64,000 nucleotides of DNA from CAVSRC01 sp963830205 (GCA_963830205.1 CAWHLP010000019.1:17281-81280); one strand, 5' to 3'; numbered from the stretch's first letter, positions 27,831 through 38,458 are shown. Notes: a model not told the origin generated them from the sequence alone. Translations and numbers: made by a program.

Positions 27831-27862
27831 GTGCGCGCGCGGAAGACCCAGCGGACGGGGGA

Positions 27863-27891
27863 TTGACTTTACCGTCTGGACGGTACAGTAA
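27863..27891 (+). promoter_or_regulatory. RND operon promoter with embedded TetR operator
   Basis: TTGACT (27863-27868) and a -10-like hexamer (CAGTAA at 27886 with 17-bp spacing, or TACAGT at 27884 with 15 bp) enclose the perfect inverted repeat TACCGTC-TG-GACGGTA (27870-27885). An operator between -35 and -10 would block RNA polymerase. The promoter and palindrome are visible; ownership by the adjacent TetR protein is inferred. Confidence 0.7.
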
Positions 27892-27953
27892 CGCCGGAAG
27901 TTCAGCAAGATGCTCCGAGGCCTCCTCCAGGCCCGCTCTTTTGCGGAAGTCCC

Positions 27954-29138
27954 ATGAAACGCTTTTTTGTCGGCGCCATCATCCTTGTCGTCGTCGTCGC
28001 GGTGTGCGGCGCGCTGGTCTGGTTCAACGTCTTCAAGCAGGGGATGATCGCGCAGTATTTCGCGCATTTCCCGGTGCCAACCGTCACCGTCGCGACCATC
28101 GAGGTGAAGCCTGAGCGCTGGACGCCCACCATCGACGCGGTGGGCACCGTGACCGCCGCCAATGGCGTCGATGTCGCCGGCCAGGTGGGCGGCGTCGTCA
28201 GGCTGATCAATTTCGAGGCAAACAACACCGTCAAGGCCGGACAGGTGCTCGTCCAGCTCGACGATTCGGTTGAACGCGCCGGCCTGGTGGCGGCCCGGTC
28301 GACCGTCGCCGTCAGCCAGGATGCGCTCACCCGGACACGGCAGCTCTTCAACAACAACGTCGCCACCACCGCCGAAGTGCAGGCGGCGCAGAACAAGCTC
28401 GATCAGGCCGAAGGCGCCTTGGCGCAGGTCGAGGCGACGCTCGCCCAGAAGGCGATCAAGGCGCCGTTTGCCGGCACCGTCGGCATCCCGAAGGTCGATC
28501 CCGGGCAGTTCATTTCGGCCGGCACGGCGATCGCGACCCTGCAGGACCTGTCCAAGATGCGGGTCGATTTCACCGTTCCCGAGCAGGAGCTGCCCAACAT
28601 AAAGCTCGGCCAGCCGGTGAGCCTTGGCCTCGACGCGAACCATCTCGACTTCCAGGGCGCCATCACCGGCATCGACCCGAAGATCGACTCGACCTCGCGC
28701 CTGGTCACGGTGCAGGCGTTGGTCGACAATGCCGGCGGCACGCTGCGCCCCGGGCAGTTCGCCCGCGTTCAGGTGCACCTGCCGGAAGAGCCCAGCGTGA
28801 TCGCGCTGCCGCAGACGGCGGTGGTGCTCAGCCTCTACGGCAGCTACGTCTACCAGGTGGTTGACGCGCCGCCGGCCGCGGGCGGCGGTGCCGCTGCAGG
28901 CCAGGCCCCCGCTGCCGGGGGCGATGGCAAGCCGGCCGCGCCCAAGCTCCAGGCCAAGCAGATTTTCGTTGAGACGGGCAGGCGTTCGGGCACCGAGGTA
29001 GAGATCACCAAGGGCATCACGCCCGGCATGCAGATCGTCACCGCCGGGCAGAACAAGCTGTCCAACGGCAGCCTGGTCGCGATCGACAACAGCGTCAACC
29101 CGGCAACGGTGGCGCCGCCAGCTGCATCGGGCGGCTAG
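27954..29138 (+). CDS. RND efflux periplasmic adaptor (membrane fusion protein)
   Basis: 394 residues. An N-terminal membrane anchor (FFVGAIILVVVVAVCGALVW) is followed by barrel-sandwich/lipoyl halves (VGTVTAANGVDVAGQVGGVV and KAPFAGTVGIPKVDPGQFIS) flanking a helical hairpin, then beta-barrel and membrane-proximal domains. An Ala/Gly/Pro-rich insert near residues 302-325 is unusual and looks like a flexible linker. The RND pump gene follows after 11 bp. It bridges the inner-membrane pump to a TolC-type channel. Confidence 0.93.
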   Translation: MKRFFVGAIILVVVVAVCGALVWFNVFKQGMIAQYFAHFPVPTVTVATIEVKPERWTPTIDAVGTVTAANGVDVAGQVGGVVRLINFEANNTVKAGQVLVQLDDSVERAGLVAARSTVAVSQDALTRTRQLFNNNVATTAEVQAAQNKLDQAEGALAQVEATLAQKAIKAPFAGTVGIPKVDPGQFISAGTAIATLQDLSKMRVDFTVPEQELPNIKLGQPVSLGLDANHLDFQGAITGIDPKIDSTSRLVTVQALVDNAGGTLRPGQFARVQVHLPEEPSVIALPQTAVVLSLYGSYVYQVVDAPPAAGGGAAAGQAPAAGGDGKPAAPKLQAKQIFVETGRRSGTEVEITKGITPGMQIVTAGQNKLSNGSLVAIDNSVNPATVAPPAASGG

Positions 29139-29149
29139 GGCGGCCGGCC

Positions 29150-32100
29150 ATGGGCTTCTCCGAACGCTTCATCCGCAGGCCGGTCCTTTCGACCGTCTTC
29201 GCCTTCCTCATCCTGCTGCTCGGCGCGCAGGGCATCACGTCCATGTCGATCCGCCAGTACCCCAAGGTCGACGAGACGGTGATCACGGTGACGACCGTCT
29301 ATCCCGGCGCCAGCGCCGACGTCATCCAGGGCTTCATCACCTCGACCATCGAGAAGGCGGTGTCGTCAGCCGAGGGTGTCGACTACGTCACCTCGAAGAG
29401 CGCGCTCAGCGTGTCGACCGTCTCGGTCTACATGCGGCTCAACGCCAATCCCGACAAGTCGCTGACCGAGGTCATCGCCAAGGTCCAGCAGGTGCGCGGG
29501 CAATTGCCCTCGGACGCCAAGGACCCGGTCATCCAGAAGGGCACGGGCTTCGCCTTCGCGCTGATGTACATGGCGGCGCGCAGCGACAACATGAACCCGC
29601 AGCAGCTGACCGAATACCTGACGCGCGTCATCCAGCCGCGCTTCGCCACCGTCGCCGGCGTTGCCGATGCCCAGATCCTCGGCGCCCAGGAATTCGCCAT
29701 GCGCGTCTGGGTCGACCCGGTGGCGATGGCGGCGCGCAAGGTGACCGCCACCGACATCCTGGGTGCCATCTCGGCGTCGAACTTCCTCTCCGCGCCGGGC
29801 AGCACCGCCAACCAGTACTACGCCTATTCGATCGAGGCGAAGACCACGCTGCAGGACCCGCAGACCTTCGGCGAGCTGCCGGTGCGCGGCAGCGGCGACA
29901 ACGTCGTCCGCCTGCACGACGTCGCCCGCATCGAGCTTGCCGCCGCCTCGTCCGACGTGCAGGTCCGCTTCGACGGCCAGGACGGCGTCTTCCTCGGCAT
30001 CATGCCGACGCCGGAAGCCAACCCGATCGACGTCGCAACCGGCGCCCGCAAGGAGCTGGCGGCCATCCAGCAGGACCTGCCGGAAGGCATGCAGATCAGC
30101 CTGCTCTACGACTCGACCAAGGCGATCAGCTCCTCGATCGAAGAAGTCGTCAAAACGATCGGCGAGGCCTCCGCCATCGTCGTGTTGGTGATCCTCCTCT
30201 TCCTCGGCTCGTTCCGCGCCGTGGTCATTCCCATCATCACCATCCCGCTGTCGCTGATCGGCGTCAGCTTCCTGATGTGGGCGGTGGGCTATTCGCTGAA
30301 CACGCTGACGCTGCTCGCCATGGTGCTCGCCATCGGCCTGGTCGTCGACGACGCCATCGTGGTGGTCGAGAACATCCACCGCCACATCGAGGAGGGCCAC
30401 CGCCCGCTGCACGCCGCCATCGAAAGCATGCGCGAGATCAGCACGGCGGTGATCGCCATGACGCTGACGCTGACTGCGGTGTTCGCGCCGATCGGCTTCA
30501 CCACTGGCGTCACCGGCTCGCTGTTCCGCGAGTTCGCGCTGACGCTGGCCGGCGCCGTCGCCATATCCGGTCTGGTGGCGCTCACCGTCTCGCCGATGAT
30601 GGCGGCGCGCATGCTGACCCCGACCAGCGGCCGCTTCGCGCACTTCGTCGATCATGCCTTCGATGCGGTCGGCGACTGGTATCAGCGGCGGCTGACCGGC
30701 TCGCTCAGGCTGAGGCCGATCACCCTGCTGATCGTCGCCGTCCTGATCGCCACCACCGGCTACCTGTTCACCCACACCGCGACCGAGCTGGCGCCGGACG
30801 AGGACCAGGGCGCGCTCTTCTCGGTGCTCACCGGCCCGCAATATTCAACCATCGACTACACCTCGCTGTTCGTGAGCGAGATCGACCAGGTGACCAAGGA
30901 CATCCCCGAGGTCGAGACGCGCTTCTCCGTCGCTGGCGCCGGCGCCGCCAATTCCGGCTTCGCCGCCTGGGTGCTGAAGCCGTGGGGGGAGCGCAGCCGC
31001 AGCCAGGCGCAGGTGCAGCAGGAGATTCAGCCGCGCCTCAACAAGGTCGCCGGCCTCCAGGCCTTCGTGTTCGCCGTGCCCTCGCTGCCCGGCACCGGCG
31101 GCGGCCTGCCCATCTCCTTCGTCATCCAGTCGACCAATTCGGCGGACCGCGTCTTCGAGCAGGCCGAGGCGATCAAGGCCAAGGCGATGGCTTCGGGCAA
31201 GTTCATCGTGGTTCAGGATTCGCTCGCCTTCGACAAGCCGCAGGCCCAGCTGCTCATCGACCGTCAGCGCGCGGCCGCCCTCGGCGTGTCGGTGTCGGAC
31301 ATCGCCAACACGCTCACGCTGCTGGTTGGCGGCAACAGTGTCTCGAAGTTCTCGCGTGACGAGCGCGCCTACGACATCATCCCGCAGGTGCCCCAGCGCT
31401 ACCGCTACAATCCGGAGGACCTGACCCGGTTCTACGTGCGCAACCAGGCCGGCGCCATGGTTCCGCTGTCCTCGGTGGTCACCGTCAACACGGTGGCGTC
31501 GGCGCCGGCGGTCGAGCAGTTCAACCAGCTCAACTCGGCGACCCTGTCCGCCCTGCCGCGCCCGGGCGTGACCAGCGGCGAAGGCCTCAAGACGCTCCAG
31601 GACATCGCCACCGGGCAGCTGCCCGGCGGTTATTTCATCCAGTACGCCGGCCAGTCGCGCACCGAGCTCGAGGCCGGCAATACGCTCATCATCGCCTTCG
31701 CGCTTGCGGTCATCGTCATCTACCTCGTGCTGGCGGCGACGTTCGAGAGCTTCCGCGACCCGCTCATCATCATGATGGCGGTGCCGCTCTCGCTGTTCGG
31801 CGCGACGCTGTTCCTCAATCTCGGCCTTTCCACCATCAACATCTACACCGAGGTCGGGCTGATCACCCTGGTCGGGCTGATCACCAAGCACGGCATCCTG
31901 ATGGTGCAGTTCGCCAACCAGCAGCGCGAGAGCCGCGGCCTCGGCCGCCGCGAGGCCATCATCGAGGCGGCGCGCATTCGTCTCCGCCCGATCCTGATGA
32001 CCACCTTCGCCATGGTGCTCGGCGTCATGCCGCTGCTCCTGTCGACTGGCGCCGGCGCCAAGGCGCGCTTCTCGATGGGCCTGGTGATCGCCACCGGCAT

Positions 32101-32233
32101 GTCGATCGGCACGATCTTCACCCTGTTCGTCGTGCCGATGTTCTACACCTTCCTATCGTCGCGCAGCCGCCCGGTGGACGGCAGCAGGGACGCGGAGCCG
32201 CTGGCGCCGCCGCATCCGGCGCCGGCGGAATGA
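29150..32233 (+). CDS. RND multidrug efflux transporter (HAE1/AcrB-like)
   Basis: 1027 residues, the standard length, with no frame break. The N-terminal helix FIRRPVLSTVFAFLILLLGA is followed by a porter domain. The TM4 proton-relay LVVDDAIVVVENIHRH carries the essential adjacent aspartates, and TM10-12 include ITLVGLITKHGILMVQFANQ and RLRPILMTTFAMVLGVMPLL. These are hallmarks of the hydrophobe/amphiphile efflux (HAE1) type rather than heavy-metal RND pumps. It should work with the adaptor upstream and the TolC-like protein at 33123. Confidence 0.94.
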   Translation: MGFSERFIRRPVLSTVFAFLILLLGAQGITSMSIRQYPKVDETVITVTTVYPGASADVIQGFITSTIEKAVSSAEGVDYVTSKSALSVSTVSVYMRLNANPDKSLTEVIAKVQQVRGQLPSDAKDPVIQKGTGFAFALMYMAARSDNMNPQQLTEYLTRVIQPRFATVAGVADAQILGAQEFAMRVWVDPVAMAARKVTATDILGAISASNFLSAPGSTANQYYAYSIEAKTTLQDPQTFGELPVRGSGDNVVRLHDVARIELAAASSDVQVRFDGQDGVFLGIMPTPEANPIDVATGARKELAAIQQDLPEGMQISLLYDSTKAISSSIEEVVKTIGEASAIVVLVILLFLGSFRAVVIPIITIPLSLIGVSFLMWAVGYSLNTLTLLAMVLAIGLVVDDAIVVVENIHRHIEEGHRPLHAAIESMREISTAVIAMTLTLTAVFAPIGFTTGVTGSLFREFALTLAGAVAISGLVALTVSPMMAARMLTPTSGRFAHFVDHAFDAVGDWYQRRLTGSLRLRPITLLIVAVLIATTGYLFTHTATELAPDEDQGALFSVLTGPQYSTIDYTSLFVSEIDQVTKDIPEVETRFSVAGAGAANSGFAAWVLKPWGERSRSQAQVQQEIQPRLNKVAGLQAFVFAVPSLPGTGGGLPISFVIQSTNSADRVFEQAEAIKAKAMASGKFIVVQDSLAFDKPQAQLLIDRQRAAALGVSVSDIANTLTLLVGGNSVSKFSRDERAYDIIPQVPQRYRYNPEDLTRFYVRNQAGAMVPLSSVVTVNTVASAPAVEQFNQLNSATLSALPRPGVTSGEGLKTLQDIATGQLPGGYFIQYAGQSRTELEAGNTLIIAFALAVIVIYLVLAATFESFRDPLIIMMAVPLSLFGATLFLNLGLSTINIYTEVGLITLVGLITKHGILMVQFANQQRESRGLGRREAIIEAARIRLRPILMTTFAMVLGVMPLLLSTGAGAKARFSMGLVIATGMSIGTIFTLFVVPMFYTFLSSRSRPVDGSRDAEPLAPPHPAPAE

Positions 32234-32319
32234 AGACGGCCGCCATGGGGAGCAAGCCGATGCTTGTCACCGATTGCGGGCGTGGCTATGAGCGGACGAT
32301 CGGCTGAGGGACGGGACCC

Positions 32320-32992
32320 ATGGACGACTTCACCACGGCGCGGACGAAGATGGTGGACAACCAGCTCAGGACGCAGAGCGTCACCGACTACGAGGTGCTG
32401 GCCGCGATGGGCACGGTGCCGCGCGAGGCCTTCCTGCCGCCGGCGAGCCGGGCGCTGGCCTATATCGACAGCGACCTCGCCGTTTCGCCGGCCGCAGCCG
32501 ACAGTCCGCCGCGCTACATGATGGAGCCGGCGCCGCTGGCCCGGCTGGTGCAACTGGCCGAGGTCGGCAAGGCCGATGTGGTGCTCGTCGTCGGCTGCGG
32601 CACCGGCTATTCGGCCGCCGTGCTGGCGCGGCTCGCCGACTCCGTCGTCGCGCTCGAACAGGACGTCGGATCTCGCCGCGCAGGCGTCGGAGACGCTCAC
32701 CGAAGTTGGCGTCGATAACGTTGCCGTCGTCACCGGTTCGCTCGAAGCCGGCTATCCTTCAGAGGCCCCCTATGACGTCATCTTCGTCGACGGCGCCGTC
32801 GAGGTGGTGCCCGCGGCCTTGACCGAGCAGTTGAAGGATGGCGGCCGGCTGGTGGTGGTGGTTGGCTATGGGCGTTCCGCCGCCGCGACCATCTTCCGGC
32901 GCACCGGTGCCGACGTCGGCGGCCGCGTCGCCTTCGATGCCGACGTTCAGCCGCTGCCCGGGTTCCGCCGACCAAAAGCGTTTGTTTTCTGA
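32320..32992 (+). CDS. pcm: Protein-L-isoaspartate O-methyltransferase (one frame break)
   Basis: SAM-dependent repair enzyme. MVDNQLRTQSVTDYEVLAAM and VPREAFLPPASRALAY mark the N-terminus; the SAM motif is VVLVVGCGTGYSAAVLARL. After a frame change near 32670 the protein continues ASETLTEVGVDNVAVVTGS and APYDVIFVDGAVEVVP, and ends GFRRPKAFVF. One extra base near GAACAGGACGTCGG explains the break. About 223 residues after repair. The order pcm-tolC-popZ-valS is conserved among Hyphomicrobiales as I recall it. Confidence 0.88.
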
Positions 32993-33122
32993 GGTTTTGG
33001 GGACGAACACCGTCTGTTGTATTGGGGCCGCACCCTGGGGATTACGTGGGCTGTGACGGCATGAGCATTTGACGGTGCCTGACAGGCGAATAGAGTAAGG
33101 CACATCAAGGGAAGGCCGCCTT

Positions 33123-34493
33123 GTGGCGAGTGGGGTGTTAACGGTGCGGTACCTGCGTTCTGGGTTGGCGATAGCCACGGTTATCGCCGCTGTTTCACTC
33201 GGTCTGGCGCCGGCGGGCGCCGAGACCCTGGTTGATGCTTTGGCATCGGCCTATGCCAACAACCCGACGCTCAATGCGCAACGGGCTGCGCTGCGGGCCA
33301 CCGACGAAGGCGTGCCCCAGGCGCTCGCCGGCTACCGGCCGACGGTGAGCGGCTCGTTTTCCGGCGGCGTGGTTTCCTCGGGCGGCCTCACCCTCAATCC
33401 GCGCACCTACACGCTCACCGTCGAGCAGCCGATCTTTGCCGGGTTCCGCACCAAGAACGGCGTCAAGGCGGCCGAGACGGCGGTGCTTGCCGGACGCGAA
33501 GTGCTGCGCAACACCGAACAGAGCACGCTGCTGTCGGCGGTCACCGCCTTCATGAACCTCGTCCAGGCCCAGGCCAACCTCAACCTGCAGAAGCAGAACG
33601 TCGACTTCCTGCAGCAGCAGCTCAACGCCACCAACGACCGGCTGAAGGTCGGCGAGGGCACCAAGACAGAAGTTGCCCAGACCCAGGCGAGCCTGGCCGC
33701 CGGCCAGTCCAGCTATGACGCCGCGGTCGCCACCTTGAACGCCGCCATCGCCACCTACGAACAGATCATCGGACACCGTCCGACGAGCCTGGGCACCGCC
33801 AAGCCGATCGACTTCATGCTGCCGAGTTCCCTCGACGCGGCGCTGGCCACCGGGCTTTCCTCCAACCCGTCAATCGTCGCGGCGGGCTACAACATCGACG
33901 TGGCATCCTTCAACGTCGCCGTGCTGGAAGGCGCGCTGCTGCCGACCGTGGGGCTGACCGGTTCGCTGTCCCACAAGGACGAAGCGAGCGGTCCCGGATC
34001 GTCGTCGGACACGGCATCGCTGATGGCCGGGGTCAACATCCCGATCTACACGCCGGGCGCGGATTCCAAGGTTCGCCAGGCCAAGGAAACCCTCGGCCAG
34101 CGGCGTATCGAGCATGACGCGGCCATTGCCGGCATGCGCCAGGGCGTGATCGCCGCCTGGGGCTCGCTCGATGCGGCCCGCGCCCAGGCCCGCGCCGCCG
34201 ACGCCCAGGTGCGGGCGCAGACGCTGGTTCTCGCCGGCGTGCAGGAGCAGCAGAAGGTCGGCCAGAGCACGACCCTCGACGTCCTCAATGCCCAGCAAGA
34301 CCTGCTCAGCGCCAAGCTGGCGGTGGTGACCGCCCAGCATGACCGCGTCGTCGCCGCCTACACGCTGCTTTCGGCGGTCGGCAAGCTCAATGCCGAGACG
34401 CTTGGCCTCAGGGTGGCGCGCTATGACGCCACCAGCCACTACGGCCAGGTTCGCGACAAGTGGTTCGGCCTGAGGACTCCGGACGGACGGTAA
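33123..34493 (+). CDS. tolC: TolC-family outer-membrane channel protein
   Basis: 456 residues with a signal peptide (GLAIATVIAAVSLGLAPAGA, cleaved before ETLVDAL). The mature protein begins LASAYANNPTLNAQRAALRA and has two internally homologous coiled-coil/beta repeats. Typical pieces are VEQPIFAGFRTKNGVKAAE and QKVGQSTTLDVLNAQQDLLS. It forms the outer-membrane exit duct for type I secretion or RND pumps. GTG 33123 is taken as the start; GTG 33144 is an alternative. Confidence 0.93.
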   Translation: MASGVLTVRYLRSGLAIATVIAAVSLGLAPAGAETLVDALASAYANNPTLNAQRAALRATDEGVPQALAGYRPTVSGSFSGGVVSSGGLTLNPRTYTLTVEQPIFAGFRTKNGVKAAETAVLAGREVLRNTEQSTLLSAVTAFMNLVQAQANLNLQKQNVDFLQQQLNATNDRLKVGEGTKTEVAQTQASLAAGQSSYDAAVATLNAAIATYEQIIGHRPTSLGTAKPIDFMLPSSLDAALATGLSSNPSIVAAGYNIDVASFNVAVLEGALLPTVGLTGSLSHKDEASGPGSSSDTASLMAGVNIPIYTPGADSKVRQAKETLGQRRIEHDAAIAGMRQGVIAAWGSLDAARAQARAADAQVRAQTLVLAGVQEQQKVGQSTTLDVLNAQQDLLSAKLAVVTAQHDRVVAAYTLLSAVGKLNAETLGLRVARYDATSHYGQVRDKWFGLRTPDGR

Positions 34494-34610
34494 TCCCCGT
34501 TTCGCACAGTCACTTCGTCGGAATAGTTCTATCTGGACGCGAAAGGCTTTAGGCTCAGGCGGCGCGATTCGCGCGTGATTCGGGGCGCGGGCAGGGGGAG
34601 CGTCCTTGCT

Positions 34611-35477
34611 ATGACGATGGCGAAGCCGGGCTTGGCACAAGATCAGACCGTAGAAGAGATACTGGCGTCCATTCGCCAGGTGATCAACGGAGACCAGGCG
34701 CGCCCGGCATCAGGCACCGCCCGTCCGGCTCCCGCCGCCACGCCCTCGGCGCTACCGCAGCGCAACGGCAGCACGGTGACCGCCATCCATGGCGGCAAGG
34801 TTGCGGCCTCCGACGAAGCGGCCCTCGACAGCACGGCGGCAAAGGACGCAGCCCCCAATGGGGTTGCGCCCAAAGCCACGGCGCCCAAGGACTTCCGGCC
34901 TGGCGGCAACGGTGGCGCCCAATCGGCGACAGCAGAGCCGGACGACGACGCCGAAGTGCATGACGTCATCGAATTGGCGATCGAGCAGGCGCTCGATGCC
35001 CTCGACCCCGACAGGACGCGGGCCGAGACCGGGAGTGCGTCGCAGGCCGATGGCCGCTCTCCGCAGCCGATGGCGACGCGGCCGCGGGTCGAAGTGCATC
35101 CGCCGCGCGATGCCCACCGGGCGCCCATGCCGCAGCCGGCACGCACTGCGGCGCGGATGCCCGAACTGCGGCCCCCCCGCGAGGCGCCGCGAATGGGCGG
35201 GTCACAACCGTCGCGCGAGGCCCCGCCTGCCGACCAGCCGTCACGGCCCGCGCTGCCGTCGCGCAGCCTGCTGTCGCCGCGCACGAATGCGGCGGTTGCC
35301 GCCTCCTTCGACGATCTCGCCAGGGTGCTCGCCAGGAACGGCGCGCGCGACATCGATCAGGCCGTGGAGGACGTTCTCAGGCCGATGCTGAAGAACTGGC
35401 TGGAGGACAACCTGCCGTCGCTGGTCGAGCGGCTGGTGCGCGAGGAAATCGAGCGGGTCTCCCGCGGCGGGCGCTAG
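34611..35477 (+). CDS. popZ: PopZ-like polar organising protein (DUF2497)
   Basis: A short N-terminal helix (QTVEEILASIRQVIN) is followed by a long proline/alanine-rich disordered acidic middle and a C-terminal helical module (DVLRPMLKNWLEDNLPSLVE then RLVREEIERVS). This is the PopZ/DUF2497 architecture. PopZ forms a polar matrix that anchors centromeres and cell-cycle factors. The start is ATG 34611 or 34617. The gene lies directly upstream of valS, the classic neighbourhood. Confidence 0.9.
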   Translation: MTMAKPGLAQDQTVEEILASIRQVINGDQARPASGTARPAPAATPSALPQRNGSTVTAIHGGKVAASDEAALDSTAAKDAAPNGVAPKATAPKDFRPGGNGGAQSATAEPDDDAEVHDVIELAIEQALDALDPDRTRAETGSASQADGRSPQPMATRPRVEVHPPRDAHRAPMPQPARTAARMPELRPPREAPRMGGSQPSREAPPADQPSRPALPSRSLLSPRTNAAVAASFDDLARVLARNGARDIDQAVEDVLRPMLKNWLEDNLPSLVERLVREEIERVSRGGR

Positions 35478-35511
35478 AGATCACCGAACCGGGCGTTTCC
35501 GGCCGCGGCGA

Positions 35512-35539
35512 TTGACTTCCCTCGATTTCGTTTTACACC
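35512..35539 (+). promoter_or_regulatory. Candidate valS promoter
   Basis: TTGACT (35512-35517) and TACACC (35534-35539) are spaced 16 bp apart, 40 bp upstream of the valS ATG. The -35 is good and the -10 weak. This is the only sigma70-like pair I see in the short popZ-valS gap. Confidence 0.4.
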
Positions 35540-35579
35540 CCGGCAGACTGTGACATCCGCGTAAAGCCCGGAAACGGTA

Positions 35580-38397
35580 ATGCTTGACAAGTCCTTCGAC
35601 GCGGCAGCGACTGAGCCGCGCATCTACGAGACGTGGGAAAAGGCTGGGGCCTTCAAGGCCGGGGCCGGCGCCAAGCCTGGCGGCAAGCCCTATTCGATCG
35701 TCATCCCGCCGCCCAACGTCACCGGCTCGCTGCACATCGGCCACGCCCTCAACAACACGCTGCAGGACATCCTCATCCGCTTCCAGCGCATGCGCGGCCG
35801 CGACGTGCTGTGGCAGCCAGGCATGGACCATGCCGGCATCGCCACCCAGATGGTGGTCGAGCGCCAGATGATGGAGCGCCAGGAGCCGAACCGGCGGACC
35901 ATCGGCCGCGACAAGTTTGTGGAGAAGGTGTGGACGTGGAAGGCCGAGTCCGGCGGTCTCATCCTCAACCAGCTCAAGCGCCTCGGTGCCTCCTGCGACT
36001 GGAGCCGCGAGCGCTTCACCATGGACGAGGGCCTGTCCAAGGCGGTCATCAAGGTCTTCGTCGATCTCCACCGCGAGGGGCTGATCTACAAGGACAAGCG
36101 GCTGGTCAACTGGGACCCCAAGCTGCAGACCGCAATCTCCGACCTCGAGGTCCAGCAGGTCGAGACCAAGGGCCACCTCTGGCACTTCAAGTATCCGATC
36201 GAGGGAGAGGAAGGCCGGTTCATCGTCGTTGCGACCACACGGCCGGAGACGATGCTGGGCGACACCGGCGTCGCCGTCCATCCCGACGACGAGCGCTACA
36301 AGGACCTGGTCGGCAGGAACGCCATCCTGCCGCTGGTCGGCCGCAGGCTGAAGATCGTCGCCGACAGCTATGCCGATCCGGAGACCGGCACGGGCGCGGT
36401 CAAGATCACCCCGGCGCACGATTTCAACGACTTCGAGGTCGGCAAGCGCCACGGCCTCGCCCAGGTCAACATCTTCGATCCGGAAGCGAACGTGTCCATT
36501 TCGCAGTCGAAGGTCTTCTGGGAAGGTACGACCTTTGCCGAAAAGCTAGGCGGCCCGGATGAGGTTCTCGACACGTTGGGAGGGTTCCCGCAGGGTGCAG
36601 ATCAATACGTGAAGTACGGGGTGTCTGACCCCGAACTTCGTGCTCTCCAGGACCTCGATGGCCTCGACCGCTTCACCGCCCGCAAGCGCATCGTCGAGAT
36701 GATGGAGGCCAAGGGGCTGGTCGACAAGATCGAGGACCACGTCCACATGGTTCCGCACGGCGACCGCGGCGGTACGCCGGTTGAGCCCTATCTCACCGAC
36801 CAGTGGTACGTCGACGCCAAGACGCTGGCCAAGCCGGCCATCGCCTCGGTGCGCGAGGGCCGCACGACGATCATCCCGGCGAGCTGGGAGAAGACCTATT
36901 TCGACTGGATGGAGAACATCCAGCCCTGGTGCATCTCGCGCCAGCTCTGGTGGGGCCACCAGATCCCAGCGTGGTACGGGCCGGACGGCAAGGTGTTCGT
37001 CGCCCATGACGCCGCGGAGGCTGAGGCCGCTGCCGATGCCCATTACGGCAAGCACGAGGACCTGAAGCGCGACGAGGACGTGCTCGACACCTGGTTCTCC
37101 TCGGGACTGTGGCCGTTCTCGACGCTGGGCTGGCCGGACGAGACGCCGGAGCTTGCCCGCTACTACCCGACCTCGACGCTGGTCACCGCCTTCGACATCA
37201 TCTTCTTCTGGGTCGCCCGGATGATGATGATGGGCCTGCATTTCACCAAGAATGCCGACGGCCAGCCGCAGGAGCCCTTCCGCCACGTCTACATCCACGC
37301 CCTCGTCCGCGACGAGAAGGGCGCCAAGATGTCGAAGTCGAAGGGCAACGTCATCGACCCGCTGCACCTGATCGACGAATACGGCGCCGACGCGGTGCGC
37401 TTCACGCTGGCCGCGCTGGCCGCCCAGGGCCGCGACATCAAGCTCTCCGGCTCGCGCGTCGAGGGCTCGCGCAACTTCGCCACCAAGCTGTGGAACGCCG
37501 CCAAGTTCGCCGAGCACTATGGCTGCCGGCCGGTGGAGGGCTTCGATCCGGCCAATGCCAAGGCGACGCTCAACCGCTGGATCGCGACCGAAGCGACCCG
37601 CGCCGCGCGCGCCGTCACCGAGGCGCTCGACGCCTTCAAGTTCAACGAGGCGGCCTCGGCCATCTACCGCTTCGTCTGGAACCAGACCTGCGACTGGTAT
37701 CTGGAGCTGGCGAAGCCCGTGCTTGCCGGCGAGGACGGCCCCGAGAAGGACGAGACCAAGGCGACCGTCGTCTGGGTGCTCGACCACATCTTCGCGCTGC
37801 TCCATCCCTTCATGCCGTTCATCAGCGAGGAGCTGTGGGCGAAGGCGGCGCGCGACGGCGCGCCGGCGCGGCCCGAGCTTCTGGTGCTCACCGCCTGGCC
37901 CGAGCTCAGCTTCGAGGACAAGGCCGCGGCGGCGGAGATGAACTGGCTGATCGACCTCATTTCAGCCGTCCGTTCGGTGCGCTCGGAGATGAACGTCCCG
38001 GCCGCGGCCGTGGTGGACCTGTCGGTCTCCGAGGCGGCCTTCGCCACGGCGGCGCGCCTGCAGACGATACGAGGCGCTGATCATGCGGCTCGCCCGCGTC
38101 GGGGCGATCAACCTCGCCCATGCCCCGCTCAAGGGGGCAGCGCAGATCCTGGTCGGCGAGGCGACCGTGTCGATGCCGCTTGCCGGCATCATCGACATGG
38201 ACGCCGAGCGCGCCCGTCTCGCCAAGGAGGGCGACAAGGCGGCCAAGGAGATCGCCCGCATCGAGGCCAAGCTCGGCAACGAGCAGTTCATGGCCAAGGC
38301 GCCGGAGGAGGTGGTCGAGGAGCAGCGCGAGCGGCTGGCCGAGGCCACCCAGCTCCGCCAGCGCATCGACGCCGCCCTGGCGCGGCTGGCGAGCTGA
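35580..38397 (+). CDS. valS: Valyl-tRNA synthetase (one frame break near the end)
   Basis: Class I synthetase charging tRNA-Val. The HIGH motif appears as PNVTGSLHIGHALNN; the KMSKS motif is GAKMSKSKGNVIDPLH. The editing (CP1) domain includes TTRPETMLGDTGVAVHPDD and GTGAVKITPAHDFNDFEVG. The C-terminal coiled-coil arm (AGIIDMDAERARLAKEGDKA onward) is in the next frame; the break near 38070 (CAGACGATACGAGG) fits one extra base. The repaired length is about 939 residues. Around codons 305-355 there is an extra stretch with a palindromic sequence and different codon use; see the separate repeat entry. Confidence 0.93.
36510..36645. repeat. Putative in-frame palindromic insertion within valS
   Basis: Between EVGKRHGLAQVNIFDPEA and LDGLDRFTARKRIVEMMEA the protein is roughly 30 residues longer than rhizobial ValS sequences I can recall. 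The extra DNA uses codons rare elsewhere here (CTA, TTG, CAA, CGT, TCT) and contains the palindrome CGGGGT-GTCTG-ACCCCG (36617-36633), which resembles REP-type repeats. The reading frame stays open. The codon shift and palindrome are seen; insertion is inferred. Confidence 0.45.
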
Positions 38398-38458
38398 TCG
38401 CCGCCCCCGTCACGCGGGCTTGGTGCAATCCGGCCGCTTGCGGCGCTATGATCGGTCC

